Shown in pieces: positions 49,885-57,970 of a DNA stretch of 64,000 nt. The notes under the pieces are model-generated. The model was given only the letters and a program-made list of their open reading frames with translations. It was not told where the DNA came from and searched no databases. This DNA is from Mesorhizobium sp. B1-1-8. GTDB lineage: Bacteria; Pseudomonadota; Alphaproteobacteria; Rhizobiales; Rhizobiaceae. The first letter of the stretch is position 1. The number at the start of each line of letters is the position of its first letter. The stretch lies in assembly GCF_006442795.2 (NCBI RefSeq), contig NZ_CP083956.1, positions 434,001 to 498,000 on the forward strand, read 5' to 3'. The position numbers were made by a program, and so were the translations under genes.

Positions 49885-49920
49885 GGTGGCTCGGCGAAAC
49901 CGAGACGGAGGGCGCCATAT
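49885..49920. repeat. Copy of the 3431-3472 palindrome
   Basis: GGTGGCTCGGCGAAACCGAG and the following GACGGAGGGCGCCATAT match the second half of the 3404-3472 element. The adjacent 49810-49870 is also palindromic (CTCGCCC...GGGCGAG). Confidence 0.7.
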
Positions 49921-50063
49921 CCGATTGGCCGCATCGGTGAGACCCCATCAAAGGGTGCCGCGCCGCACAATCGCCAATTGCCCGTTGAAGCCCGCCCCCG
50001 CTTCCGCTAAGAAGCCATGGCTGGCCGGCTCACCGGCCGGTTCGTTTTCCGGTTTCCCGGGAA

Positions 50064-50140
<77 letters not shown>

Positions 50141-50343
50141 ATTATTTCGGATATTTAGCCGAGTCTCACCGCTTCAAATGGTCGATTTGAAACGATTTTG
50201 CATTGCCGTATAGATCCGCGCGGTTGAGAGAGCTGCAGCGGAGGATCGGCGCTTCGGTTGAGGCAAGCTGCTACGTCACAGGCGATCATCCCGCAGAACG
50301 AGATGATCGCCTGCCGTATTGCTCTGAACGGCGGTCCGAGGAC

Positions 50344-50667
50344 TTACATCTCTTTTTCCCACCAGCCGCGGGTGTTCACGTCAGCGGCGTCGGCGAGAGC
50401 TTCCAGGTCTGCAACGTCATCGCTGGAGAGCGTCATGCTGGCGGCCCGAACCAGACCATCGATATAGCTGGGCTTGGTGACGCCGATGATCGGCGTCGCG
50501 CCCTTTGCGATGGCCCAGGCTGTCGCGACATCGGGCGCTGCGGCACCCTGGCTCTGGCCGATCGAGGCGAGCTTGTCCGTCAGCGCCTTCAGCTGAGCCA
50601 GCATGCCGTTGTAATTTTCCGCCCGGCTGCTGCCGCCGCCGGGAGCGCCATCCCGGCCCATAGGCAA
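50344..50667 (-). pseudogene. Aldo/keto reductase, C-terminal remnant
   Basis: The 95 or so residues from SRAENYNGMLAQLKAL to RGWWEKEM match the C-terminal third of an NADP-dependent aldo/keto reductase (GATPIIGVTKPSYIDGLV is the family's cofactor strand). The N-terminal two thirds, including the catalytic tyrosine, are missing. It faces away from the AraC remnant, and both genes lost their 5' halves at the same junction near 50650. Confidence 0.75.
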
Positions 50668-50671
50668 GACG

Positions 50672-51190
50672 GTGTCCGACGCCGGCGCCGGTCTGCTCGA
50701 CGCGGCGCTGCGCCTGCTGCGCCTGCTCGACGATCCGGCAGCGCTGCCCGTGCTCGGGCCGCTTGCCGAGCAGGAAATTCTCTATCACCTGCTCGCCGGC
50801 CCGGACGGCGCCAGGATGCGCCACATCACCTCCAGCCAGGGTCGGGTGGCCCAGGTCGGCCGCGCCATCGCCTGGATCGGGAAGAACTTCCGGGACCGGT
50901 TCAGCGTCGAGCGGCTTGCCGCGGACGTAAGCATGAGTCCGTCGAGCCTGCACGAGCATTTTCGAGCCGTGACGGCGATGACGCCGCTGCAGTTCCAGAA
51001 GCAGCTCAGGCTGTAGGACGCGCGCAGCCTGATGCTGGTCCAGGACATCGACGCCACGACTGCCGCCTTCCACGTGGGTTACGAAAGCCCGTCGCAGTTC
51101 AGTCGCGAATATCGCCGCCACTTCGGAGAACCGCCGGCGCGCGACATTGCCCGCTTGCGCGCTTCGCCGGGCTTGGCAGTGGTAGCTTGA
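50672..51190 (+). pseudogene. AraC-family regulator remnant with a nonsense mutation
   Basis: The frame begins inside the N-terminal AraC_N domain (LLDAALRLLRLLDDPAALPVLGPL), goes through HTH 1 (FSVERLAADVSMSPSSLHEHF) and meets TAG at 51014. The same frame continues after it with DARSLMLVQDIDATTAAFHVGYESPSQFSREYRRHFGEPP, which is HTH 2, to TGA at 51190. A single CAG-to-TAG change explains the stop. About 120 N-terminal residues are also missing. Confidence 0.82.
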
Positions 51191-51278
51191 GTTCAGCCTG
51201 CCCGGCATCGTTCAAATCGGCGTTCATGCGCGTGCCAAAAACCAATTGCAAAATAAAATCAGTCGGCCTAACCTGAAC

Positions 51279-51305
51279 TGATTGCATGGCGCAATCAGAT
51301 TGCGC
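51279..51305. promoter_or_regulatory. Overlapping operator-like palindromes upstream of the RibD-type reductase
   Basis: TGATTGC-atggc-GCAATCA (51279-51297) overlaps GCGCAATCAGATTGCGC (51289-51305), a perfect 17-bp palindrome. They lie 23 to 49 bp upstream of the ATG in an AT-rich stretch. This is the layout of a repressor binding two overlapping sites; the regulator is unknown. Confidence 0.5.
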
Positions 51306-51327
51306 GGATGCCATTTGAGGCACAGGC

Positions 51328-51858
51328 ATGGCCAAGCTCGTCTTCGGAATGAATCAGTCCCTCGACGGTTACGTCGATCACACGGAGTTCGGGCCAAGCC
51401 CTACGCTCTTTCGCCACTTCATCGAGGAGGTGCGGCGGAAGGCAGGGAGCGTCTACGGTCGCCGCATGTATGAAACCATGCGTTACTGGGACGACGAGCA
51501 TCCCGAATGGGATGCCGAGCGACAGGCCTTCGCGGCGGCGTGGCGGAACCAGCCGAAATGGGTCGTCTCGCGCTCGTTATGGTCTGTAGGTCCCAACGCC
51601 AAGCTCGTCGAAGATGATCTCGAGGGCTTGATGCGCAAGCTGAAGGCTGAGCATGACGGCGAAATCGCGGTCGCCGGCCCGGATCTGGCGCGAAGCCTCA
51701 CCGAACTTGGCTTAATCGATGAATATCGCATCTACCTGCATCCCGTGGTGCTTGGTCATGGCAAGCCCTATTTCGCCGGACCACGGCCGCCGCTCCGCCT
51801 CATGGCTCATGAGCGGATCGACCAGAATGTGATCCGGTTGACCTATGGTCCTGCCTGA
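51328..51858 (+). CDS. Dihydrofolate reductase-like / RibD C-terminal domain protein
   Basis: 176 residues, start MAKLVFGMNQSLDGYVDH, which is the RibD_C family entry motif, then VYGRRMYETMRYW and IAVAGPDLARSLTELGLIDEYRIYLHPVVLGHGKPYF. Homologues are NADPH-dependent reductases of unknown physiological substrate. It is intact, in contrast to its neighbours. Flanked upstream by palindromic operator-like sites. Confidence 0.9.
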   Translation: MAKLVFGMNQSLDGYVDHTEFGPSPTLFRHFIEEVRRKAGSVYGRRMYETMRYWDDEHPEWDAERQAFAAAWRNQPKWVVSRSLWSVGPNAKLVEDDLEGLMRKLKAEHDGEIAVAGPDLARSLTELGLIDEYRIYLHPVVLGHGKPYFAGPRPPLRLMAHERIDQNVIRLTYGPA

Positions 51859-51903
51859 TCTTGCGACGCCCTCCCGTGCCGCACAGGACTGCTTGCCTGG
51901 AGC

Positions 51904-51933
51904 GTTCACGGTTTCACGGAAACGGCGAACCGC
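51904..51933. repeat. Copy of the GAAACGGCGAACCGC repeat
   Basis: TTCACGGTTTCACGGAAACG followed by GCGAACCGC resembles 40951-40975. It lies in the gap between the reductase gene and the LysR remnant. Confidence 0.45.
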
Positions 51934-51976
51934 AGTAGAGCGATCGTCGAATGCAATTTCTCGCCCCGTTCGTGTT

Positions 51977-52470
51977 TTAAGGGTCGAGACCCCAAACATC
52001 GGGATTTCGTGCGAAATACTCGATCAGCGTTTCGATGAGGACCCGGACTTTCCGTGTGGGGTTCTTACCCGGCGGTCGGACGACATACGCGCCTGCCGAA
52101 AGTAGGGGATCGCGTGTCATCACCGGAACGAGCGCGCCGGAGGCCACATATTCGTGTGTGAGGCAATCGGGGAGCCAGGCGACGCCGAGGCCTGCCGCCG
52201 CGGCAGCGGCAAGCGCCGTAGCTTTGTCGGAGGGCCTGATGGTCGAAGACCTGCTTCACAGTCTCAGGTGAACCGCGCGCTTTGAAGTAATCCGGGCTTA
52301 CGATAAGCTTTCCATAGATCGGCCCGACGCGCTTCGCGATCAGGTTGGAGTCCTGAGGTAACCAACCCGGATCGCACGATCGAAACCTTCGGCGATCAGA
52401 TCGACGAAACGATTCGCGTGGAGCTGGGGGTGGTGTTGCGCCATTTCCGCAAGCACGGGCAGTCGTCTTG
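51977..52470 (-). pseudogene. LysR-family regulator remnant, frameshifted
   Basis: Fragments of a LysR effector domain are scattered over three frames: RFVDLIAEGFDRAIRVGYL, then DSNLIAKRVGPIYGKLIVSPDYFKARG after a frameshift near 52360, then ALAAAAAAGLGVAWLPDCLTHEYVASGALVPVM after a second near 52240, ending in PTRKVRVLIETLIEYFARNP and TAA at 51977. The DNA-binding half is absent. It overlaps the HxlR gene's 3' end. Confidence 0.8.
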
Positions 52471-52478
52471 CCGACCGC

Positions 52479-52925
52479 TCACGACATTGAAGTTGGACCC
52501 TCGATCTCGTCGCCTTGCTGCATGGCCACCAACTGCCTCAGCATCCGCCTCATCTCCTTCACCAGGGCTTCCTTCTGCTCTCGCATGCGCTTGCTGCTGT
52601 TGAGCGTCATGTCGTATTTGCCACTCCACTCCGTCATCGCCAACAGAAGTGGAAGCAGGTCCGCACCCTTTCGAGTAAGCGAATAGAGCTCGCTTCGTCC
52701 GTCATCGGGGTCGGGCCGCTTTCGCACGATCCCTTCTCGCTCCAGGTAATCGAGTCGATCCGCCAGGATGTTGGTCGCTATGCGCTCGCTGGATTGCCGG
52801 AAAGCGCCGTGCGTGCGCTTTCCGCGCAGCAGGATGTCGCGCACGATCAGTAAGGACCATTTGTCGCCCAGCGCGTCGAGCGCGCAGCTCATCGGGCAGT
52901 TGGACCTGCGTCTCTGCTTCCGCAT
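52479..52925 (-). CDS. HxlR-family transcriptional regulator
   Basis: 148 residues with the HxlR pattern CPMSCALDALGDKWSLLIVRDILLRGKRTHGAFRQSSERIATNILADRLDYLEREGIV (residues 10-67). These regulators repress neighbouring oxidoreductase or membrane genes and often sense electrophiles through an N-terminal cysteine. C10 and C14 are present. It is divergent from the DoxX gene with a strong operator between them. Confidence 0.92.
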   Translation of the reverse strand: MRKQRRRSNCPMSCALDALGDKWSLLIVRDILLRGKRTHGAFRQSSERIATNILADRLDYLEREGIVRKRPDPDDGRSELYSLTRKGADLLPLLLAMTEWSGKYDMTLNSSKRMREQKEALVKEMRRMLRQLVAMQQGDEIEGPTSMS

Positions 52926-52979
52926 CGGAACTCGCCTCTCAATCCGCAGTTCGTGGCCTGCTCGGGTGTTTACCGAAAA

Positions 52980-53000
52980 TAGTTTGCGTTTTGCAAACTA
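52980..53000. promoter_or_regulatory. HxlR operator in the HxlR/DoxX divergent gap
   Basis: A perfect inverted repeat, AGTTTGC-N5-GCAAACT, extended by one base pair on each side, lies 47 bp upstream of the DoxX start and 55 bp from the HxlR start. HxlR proteins bind dyads of this size, so both genes are probably controlled from it. Confidence 0.7.
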
Positions 53001-53046
53001 AATGAATAACGTCGCCTGGTCAAAGTCAACCAAACGGAGGCCTCCA

Positions 53047-53463
53047 ATGAACATATCGTTGCGCAACCGTCCAACCGCCCTGGTGGCCCTCTACTGGGCG
53101 GCAACGGCCGTCATCTTCCTCGTCTTCATGGGATCCGGCATCGCGCTGCTTGCCGGCGCGCCGGCAATGGTCGCGGGCATGGCACATCTGGGGTACCCCG
53201 CCTATTTCATTCCTCTCCTCGGCGTCTGGAAAGTGCTTGGCGCGCTCGCCATCGCCGCGCCCCGACTGCCGCTCGTAAAGGAGTGGGCCTATGCCGGCAT
53301 CATGTTCGACCTGACTGGTGCGGTCACGTCGCGGCTTGAGGTCGGGGATACCGGGATGGATGCGGTGCTTCCGGCGCTCTTCATTGTGGCCGCTGTCGCA
53401 TCCTGGACGCTGCGGCCGACCGACCGGAGGTTGGTACCCGCGGCGAGCGTGCACAGGCCGTGA
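53047..53463 (+). CDS. DoxX-family membrane protein
   Basis: 138 residues, four membrane spans. The DoxX layout LGYPAYFIPLLGVWKVLGALAIAAPRLPLVKEWAYAGIMFDLTGA is clear in the middle. The family includes subunits of quinone-linked oxidoreductases and stress-response membrane proteins. The start at 53047 lies just downstream of the AGTTTGC operator. Its expected partner is the divergent HxlR. Confidence 0.88.
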   Translation: MNISLRNRPTALVALYWAATAVIFLVFMGSGIALLAGAPAMVAGMAHLGYPAYFIPLLGVWKVLGALAIAAPRLPLVKEWAYAGIMFDLTGAVTSRLEVGDTGMDAVLPALFIVAAVASWTLRPTDRRLVPAASVHRP

Positions 53464-53638
53464 GTTCGGCGACGGCAAACAAGCGGCCATAAGCCGGCGT
53501 GCTGCTGCCGGCGATGCCCGGAGAGGCAGCGGCACGTGCTCTCGACTGGCGCCGAACCCGGCCTGTGGTCGAGTCGGTCGGGCGCGTCCCGATCGTCGCA
53601 AAGACCTATTGCGGCGCGTGCGCGAATCGTATAGCCAT

Positions 53639-54112
53639 ATGGCTATGCAAATCACGCCCACGAATTATGCCGCCGAGCTGCGCCGCCATTTGGACGCGAC
53701 GCCGGAGCTGGTGTTCGCCGCCTTCGCGGATCCGGCATTGGTGCGCCGCTGGCTTACGCCAGCTCCGCAGGTGAGGCTCGAGGTGCTGAGCTTCGATTTC
53801 CGCGTCGGCGGCGCTTACCGGTTCGCCTATCATGTGCCGGGCGGCGCGATCATGCACGTCAACGGTGTGTTTCGCGGCATCGAACGGCCGTCGCGGATCG
53901 CCTTCTCCTGGAATATCGAGCCGCCGGATGAGCACGCAGGCGTGCAGTCCGAAGTGCGGGTCGCGATCGCACCGGACGGCGATGGCGCGCTGCTCCACAT
54001 CCGCCATGTCAAGCTCGATCGCATCGGCGCGCCGCAGCGCCATGCCGAAGGCTGGCGCGGCGCGGCCGAGCAACTGGCTGGGCTATTGAGGGAGCGTGAG
54101 AATGGAAGCTGA
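53639..54112 (+). CDS. SRPBCC / AHSA1-domain protein
   Basis: 157 residues. The AHSA1 pattern is visible: HLDATPELVFAAFADPALVRRWLTP, then FRVGGAYRF and a C-terminal helix GWRGAAEQLAGLL. Such proteins often accompany an ArsR-family regulator, as here (54762). ATG at 53645 is an alternative. Upstream frame lacks homology. Confidence 0.88.
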   Translation: MAMQITPTNYAAELRRHLDATPELVFAAFADPALVRRWLTPAPQVRLEVLSFDFRVGGAYRFAYHVPGGAIMHVNGVFRGIERPSRIAFSWNIEPPDEHAGVQSEVRVAIAPDGDGALLHIRHVKLDRIGAPQRHAEGWRGAAEQLAGLLRERENGS

Positions 54113-54328
54113 CGCCATCGCGGCCGCCGTGCGCACAGCGCTCGCGGCCATTGACGAAGTCAGGATGTTTGGCGGCGCGGGTTTCATGCTCAACGGCAAC
54201 ACGCTGGTCGCCGCCTCGAAGCGCGGTCTCCTTGGTGCGGGTCGGCAAGGACGCGCAGTCCGCCGCGCCTGCGCGTCCAGAGGCGCTCGCGCGGAAAACG
54301 AGGCGGCAGGAAAGAGGAGGAAAAACAC
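54102..54328 (+). pseudogene. TfoX N-terminal domain remnant, frameshifted
   Basis: MEADAIAAAVRTALAAI then VRMFGGAGFMLNGNTLVAASKRGLL match TfoX. After this an extra T (CTCCTTGG near 54232) shifts the frame; without it the sequence continues as VRVGKDAQSAAPARPEA, which is the family's next segment. The end of the domain is also missing. It overlaps the SRPBCC stop. Confidence 0.75.
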
Positions 54329-54757
54329 ATGATGCGCTTCGGGCTTGCCGTGCTCGCCTATGTCCTGCCCACTTTCGGGCTCGGCTTTGTTTGGCATCTT
54401 GTTCTGTTCGATGATTACTACCGCGCGCTGCATATCTACCGGGACGACATCATCATCCCGTTCGGCCTGCTTTCGATGCTCATCCAGGGCGGCATCTTTG
54501 CGTGGATCTACGGCAGGACACTCGCCCAATCGGCGACGAGCTTCGGCTCACGCGCGCTGCTTTACGGCCTGTTGGGCGCGGTCCTGTCATGGAGCTTCAC
54601 GACGCTCGCGGTCGCGGCGAAGAACATCATGACCTCCGTGCCAGGCTACCTCCTGATCGAAACGGGTTTCACGCTCGCGCAATGGATCATGGTTGCGCCG
54701 CTGACGGTTCTGGCGTTCCGCCGATCGGTCAAGGACAGCGCGCTGGCGCAAGCCTGA
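54329..54757 (+). CDS. Small membrane protein of unknown function
   Basis: 142 residues with four hydrophobic spans. A strong GAGGAGG lies 8 bases before the ATG at 54329 (or the next one at 54332). It belongs to the SRPBCC-to-ArsR run of genes. I do not recognise a family; DUF1761/DUF2177-type four-helix membrane proteins look broadly similar. Confidence 0.78.
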   Translation: MMRFGLAVLAYVLPTFGLGFVWHLVLFDDYYRALHIYRDDIIIPFGLLSMLIQGGIFAWIYGRTLAQSATSFGSRALLYGLLGAVLSWSFTTLAVAAKNIMTSVPGYLLIETGFTLAQWIMVAPLTVLAFRRSVKDSALAQA

Positions 54758-54761
54758 ACCC

Positions 54762-55124
54762 ATGGCCATCCACTACACGGATACGCTGGACCGCACCTTT
54801 CATGCGCTGGGCGATGCCTCGCGCCGGCGCATGCTCGCCGCCATCAGCAGGAAGGGCACCTGCTCGGCCGGCGAGCTGGGTGCGCTATTCGACAGCGCAC
54901 AGCCGACGATCTCGAAGCATCTGCGCGTGCTCGAGGAGGCCGAGCTGATCGCAAGGCGCGTCGAAGGTCGCCGTCATGTCTTCACACTCGCACCATCGCG
55001 CATGCGCCAGGCGCAGCACTGGCTGGAGCGGCATCTCGCCTTCTGGGAAGGCAGCCTGGATCAGCTCGAAGAACTGCTTGAAGAGTTGAAGAAGCCGCAG
55101 GGCAACGAAGACATGAATGAGTGA
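54762..55124 (+). CDS. ArsR-family HTH regulator
   Basis: 120 residues with the ArsR wHTH: LDRTFHALGDASRRRMLAAISRKGTCSAGELGALFDSAQPTISKHLRVLEEAELIARRVEGRRHVFTL (9-76). No arsenic-binding CVC motif, so it is a non-metal member of the kind paired with SRPBCC proteins. It ends the operon that begins at 53639. Confidence 0.92.
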   Translation: MAIHYTDTLDRTFHALGDASRRRMLAAISRKGTCSAGELGALFDSAQPTISKHLRVLEEAELIARRVEGRRHVFTLAPSRMRQAQHWLERHLAFWEGSLDQLEELLEELKKPQGNEDMNE

Positions 55125-55139
55125 GCTGCCTACCTAAAG

Positions 55140-55198
55140 CAGGTCTCCCGAAAGTGTGCATTGGTTTCGGGACAAAAAGCGGGCGCGCCATTATTTCA
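55140..55198. other. Repeat-like segment with attachment-like end
   Basis: GGTCTCCCGAAAGTGTGCAT and the following GGTTTCGGGACAAAAAGC resemble a dispersed rhizobial palindrome, and they are followed by the CGGGCGCGCCATTATTTC match to the tRNA-Arg 3' end. The open frame across this stretch (MHWFRDKKRA) is repeat-encoded and not credible protein. No gene is supported in 55125-55410. Confidence 0.4.
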
Positions 55199-55410
55199 AG
55201 TGCTTAGATGGATGCTGCGGGAGTCACGCTGACCTCGCGGCAGCCATCGTTCGATCCGCTCTCACGGAAGCGGCCAGGAACCTGCCGCCGATCAGATCGT
55301 TTCGCGATATCTGGCCAGATCAACCGGACGGAGAAGAGCTCGAAATTCGGCATGCTCGCAACCGCGCGGCACCGAACACCGGTCGGTCTGCCAGTTTAGG
55401 ACTTGGCGCA

Positions 55411-56319
55411 ATGTTGCATGACGTCGACTATGTCCTGCGAAAACTCGATTGGCTGCGCGCCGAAGGCATCTGGCCCAACGGCTTGCGGTATCTGTGGACC
55501 GATGCATTCGGCGTCGTGCTCTATGTCTCGCTTTACACAGAAACTGGCGAAGAGCGCTGGCTGGGCGCGGCCGACCAGCTGGTGGCCGATGTCGAGCGTG
55601 TGCTCGGCCGCCGGCGCGGATTGAGGATCGGCGAAGCGGCGGATCGCGATGGCCAGTATTTCCATTATCTGGCGATGTGGCTGTTCGCCTTGGCGCGTCT
55701 CGGCGATCTAAAGCCGGAATACCGCACGCGCGGCATTGCGCTGGCGCGTGACATTCACCCGGCCTTTGTGATCCCCGGCCGCGGCGTGATCTGGAAGATG
55801 CAGGAGGATCTGAGCAGCTCATATCCTGGCTACGGTCTCGGCAGCATGGATGCTTACGACGGCTACGTCTCTTACCGGATGCTCGATGAGGATGCACTGG
55901 CGGTCGAGATCGCGCAAATGCGTGACCTGATGGAGCGCGATTGGCGCACCCTCGACATCGAGCAGGACCTCGGCCTGGGCATGATGCTGTGGCTCGCCCA
56001 TTTCTTTCCCGACGAGCCGTGGGCAGAGGCGCAGACGATGCGTTCGCTGCGAACCCTGGAAACGATGTGGGTCGACCCGCCCGGCTATTTCGCCCGCGCC
56101 CCATGGCTGGGCGATACCAAGTTCGCCTTCACCAATTACGGCGTTTCGCTCGGCCTGCAGGCCGCCGGTATCTGGCCGGGGCGTGTCGATAGGCTGAACG
56201 CCTTCTTCGAGGACTGGCGCTCCGGCGACGAATACGACCGCGAGGCGATCACTTGGGTGATGGCCTGCACCTCGCACCTTCCCGGCGCTTTTCTGACCCG
56301 GGGTGGTCGCCGTGCTTAA
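55411..56319 (+). CDS. Alpha-helical barrel-like protein of unknown function, 3' end fused to a remnant
   Basis: About 302 residues, starting MLHDVDYVLRKLDWLRAEGIWPNGLRYLWTDAFGVVLYVSLY and rich in amphipathic helix pairs, like the (alpha/alpha)6-barrel glycosidase-type proteins. No catalytic acids confirmed. The body up to HLPGAFL looks authentic, but the last residues (TRGGRRA) and the stop come from an overlapping thiamine-enzyme remnant in another frame, so the natural C-terminus was probably lost or altered. ATG 55411 lacks a strong ribosome site. Confidence 0.65.
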   Translation: MLHDVDYVLRKLDWLRAEGIWPNGLRYLWTDAFGVVLYVSLYTETGEERWLGAADQLVADVERVLGRRRGLRIGEAADRDGQYFHYLAMWLFALARLGDLKPEYRTRGIALARDIHPAFVIPGRGVIWKMQEDLSSSYPGYGLGSMDAYDGYVSYRMLDEDALAVEIAQMRDLMERDWRTLDIEQDLGLGMMLWLAHFFPDEPWAEAQTMRSLRTLETMWVDPPGYFARAPWLGDTKFAFTNYGVSLGLQAAGIWPGRVDRLNAFFEDWRSGDEYDREAITWVMACTSHLPGAFLTRGGRRA

Positions 56320-56585
56320 CAACGGTGTCATCGGATATCAAAAAAGACGCCGAGATGGCCAAGTTCGGCCGCTACGCCGCGGCAGGGCACCTCTGCCATG
56401 TGGATCGCGCCGCAATTGCGCATGCCTGCGGCGGCTATAGGGAGCACGTGGACCGCGCGCGCGATCTCGATGCCGCGTTCGAGTCCGACAAACTGGCCTT
56501 GCTCGACGTGCTGACCGATCCGGAGCCCATTCGCCCATTGCGCTTCATGACGGCACGCTCGATCGGCTGGAGAACGGACGGGTGA
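56297..56585 (+). pseudogene. Thiamine-diphosphate enzyme, C-terminal remnant
   Basis: Frame one reads PGVVAVLNNGVIGYQK, where NNG is the end of the TPP-binding motif, and, after an extra A in a run near 56340, continues KFGRYAAAGHLCHVDRAAIAHACGGYREHVDRARDLDAAF and LLDVLTDPEPIRP. This is the C-terminal domain of acetolactate synthase/benzoylformate decarboxylase-type enzymes. The part before the motif is missing. Confidence 0.75.
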
Positions 56586-56902
56586 TCCAGAATCCAGTGC
56601 CATAGGGGCGTCGAGACGTTCTTTTGAGAATGCGCTGCGTGCACGGGATCACGCGACATCCTTTATGTGCTGGAACGAAACTTCAACGCTCCGCGCGAAC
56701 CGGCCTGCGTGGAGCCACCACCATCGGCTGGAGCGCGGCGGCGCCGAAATCGCGCGCCGCCAGAAGCCCCTCGTAGTCGCTCGGCGCCGAATCGTTGGAC
56801 AAGATAATTGAGCCTAAAATCAGTTGGGATGCTGGCGCATGTCACAATCGTCCAAACTGGCTCGTCATGGAGGTGTGAAACAGACTCGACAGGAGAAACG
56901 AC
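56586..56902. other. Gene-free stretch between the TPP remnant and the VOC gene
   Basis: No convincing coding sequence. On the minus strand 56683-56800 stays open and reads SNDSAPSDYEGLLAARDFG before a TGA at 56683, which could be the tail of another dead gene, but I recognise no family. Confidence 0.3.
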
Positions 56903-57286
56903 ATGCTGAAAAAGATACCATACGTTGCGCTGTTGGTAAGCGACCAGGACAAGGCGCTCGATTTCTACACGAACGTCATCGGTTTCGAGAAGCGGATCGA
57001 CGCGCCAACGCCGGTCGGGCCGCGGTTCCTGACCATCGGCGTTCCGGGACAAGATTTCGAACTGGTTCTGTGGCCAGGTTCGCCAGCTCGAGCCGAGCTC
57101 GGTTCCGCGGTTTACACCATCGAGGTGGACGATTGCCGGTCGACTTTCGAAACGCTCGCATCGCGCGGCGTGAAGTTTGAGCCGGCGCAGGTGCTTGAGT
57201 TCCCGTGGGGCTACGCCGCTCGGTTCAAGGATCCTGACGGGAATCTGCTTCAGCTGCGCCAGGGCCGCGGGGCTGCTCAGCATTGA
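56903..57286 (+). CDS. VOC-family (glyoxalase/bleomycin-resistance-like) protein
   Basis: 127 residues with the paired beta-alpha-beta-beta-beta units: YVALLVSDQDKALDFYTNVIGFEKRID and VYTIEVDDCRSTFETLASRGVKF...FKDPDGNLLQLRQ. These metal-dependent proteins act on small electrophiles or bind antibiotics. A GACAGGAG ribosome site precedes the ATG. Confidence 0.9.
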   Translation: MLKKIPYVALLVSDQDKALDFYTNVIGFEKRIDAPTPVGPRFLTIGVPGQDFELVLWPGSPARAELGSAVYTIEVDDCRSTFETLASRGVKFEPAQVLEFPWGYAARFKDPDGNLLQLRQGRGAAQH

Positions 57287-57329
57287 GCGAAAGCCACGAG
57301 CGGCGAAGTTACGAGATAGGTGGGCGGAA

Positions 57330-57752
57330 TCATTTTATGTCCGGTGTCCGCATCAGCAAGCCTACGCCCAATGTGAGGACGCCAATCGCAAGCACGATAG
57401 CCCCGAGATAGGTCGAATAGATAAAGCCGTTCGGCGCCTTCGCGTCAGGACTTGCAACTGAAAGGAAGAAGCCGAGCGGCATCAGGATCGCGGCAATCGG
57501 AATGAAACTGCGGGCGATCCACTTCCAGAAGCCGGACAACGGCGTCTCGTCGACATAACGGAGCGCGACGAGCGACAGGACCAGAAGGACACCGGCATGA
57601 GCGTGTCCAGCCCGCCAAAGGTTCTGACGCAAAGGATTCGCCAAGTAGCTCGGATCATTGATAAGCATCGAAAGCAATGTGACGCCGCCGTACATCACTG
57701 TCGGCAAGAGAATGAGGAGCATTCCCGCCAGCCGTCGGGATTCGATTGTCAT
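57330..57752 (-). CDS. Membrane protein of unknown function
   Basis: 140 residues with four hydrophobic spans and a HAHAGVLLVLSLVALRYVDET segment in the middle. No family recognised. Convergent with the VOC gene. The 57753-57970 gap upstream shows no gene. Confidence 0.75.
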   Translation of the reverse strand: MTIESRRLAGMLLILLPTVMYGGVTLLSMLINDPSYLANPLRQNLWRAGHAHAGVLLVLSLVALRYVDETPLSGFWKWIARSFIPIAAILMPLGFFLSVASPDAKAPNGFIYSTYLGAIVLAIGVLTLGVGLLMRTPDIK

Positions 57753-57970
57753 GGCCGTTTCGCTCCAGCTCGAGGAGCCGTCATTGGGACCGGGGCCGCC
57801 TTGTCGTCCGGAGCGGCGTCACCCACCTAACGTCTTGAGCGGTGAATGGTTTCCGGCGTTACGAGGAGATGCCGGCCGCTGCGTCCACTCGTCCATGAGC
57901 ACGCGCGTGGGCATGGCAATGATGAGCGGCGGCACTCCAGCGACTGCGCACGGTTCCCCCGACTTCCGAA

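Noticed and set aside
55156..55410. N-terminal extension of the helical-barrel protein (MHWFRDKKRA...)
   Set aside because: The first part is repeat sequence and the rest lacks any protein-like pattern; homology-like sequence starts at 55411.
56663..57283. Minus-strand frame opposite the VOC gene
   Set aside because: Antisense shadow of a clear VOC-fold protein.
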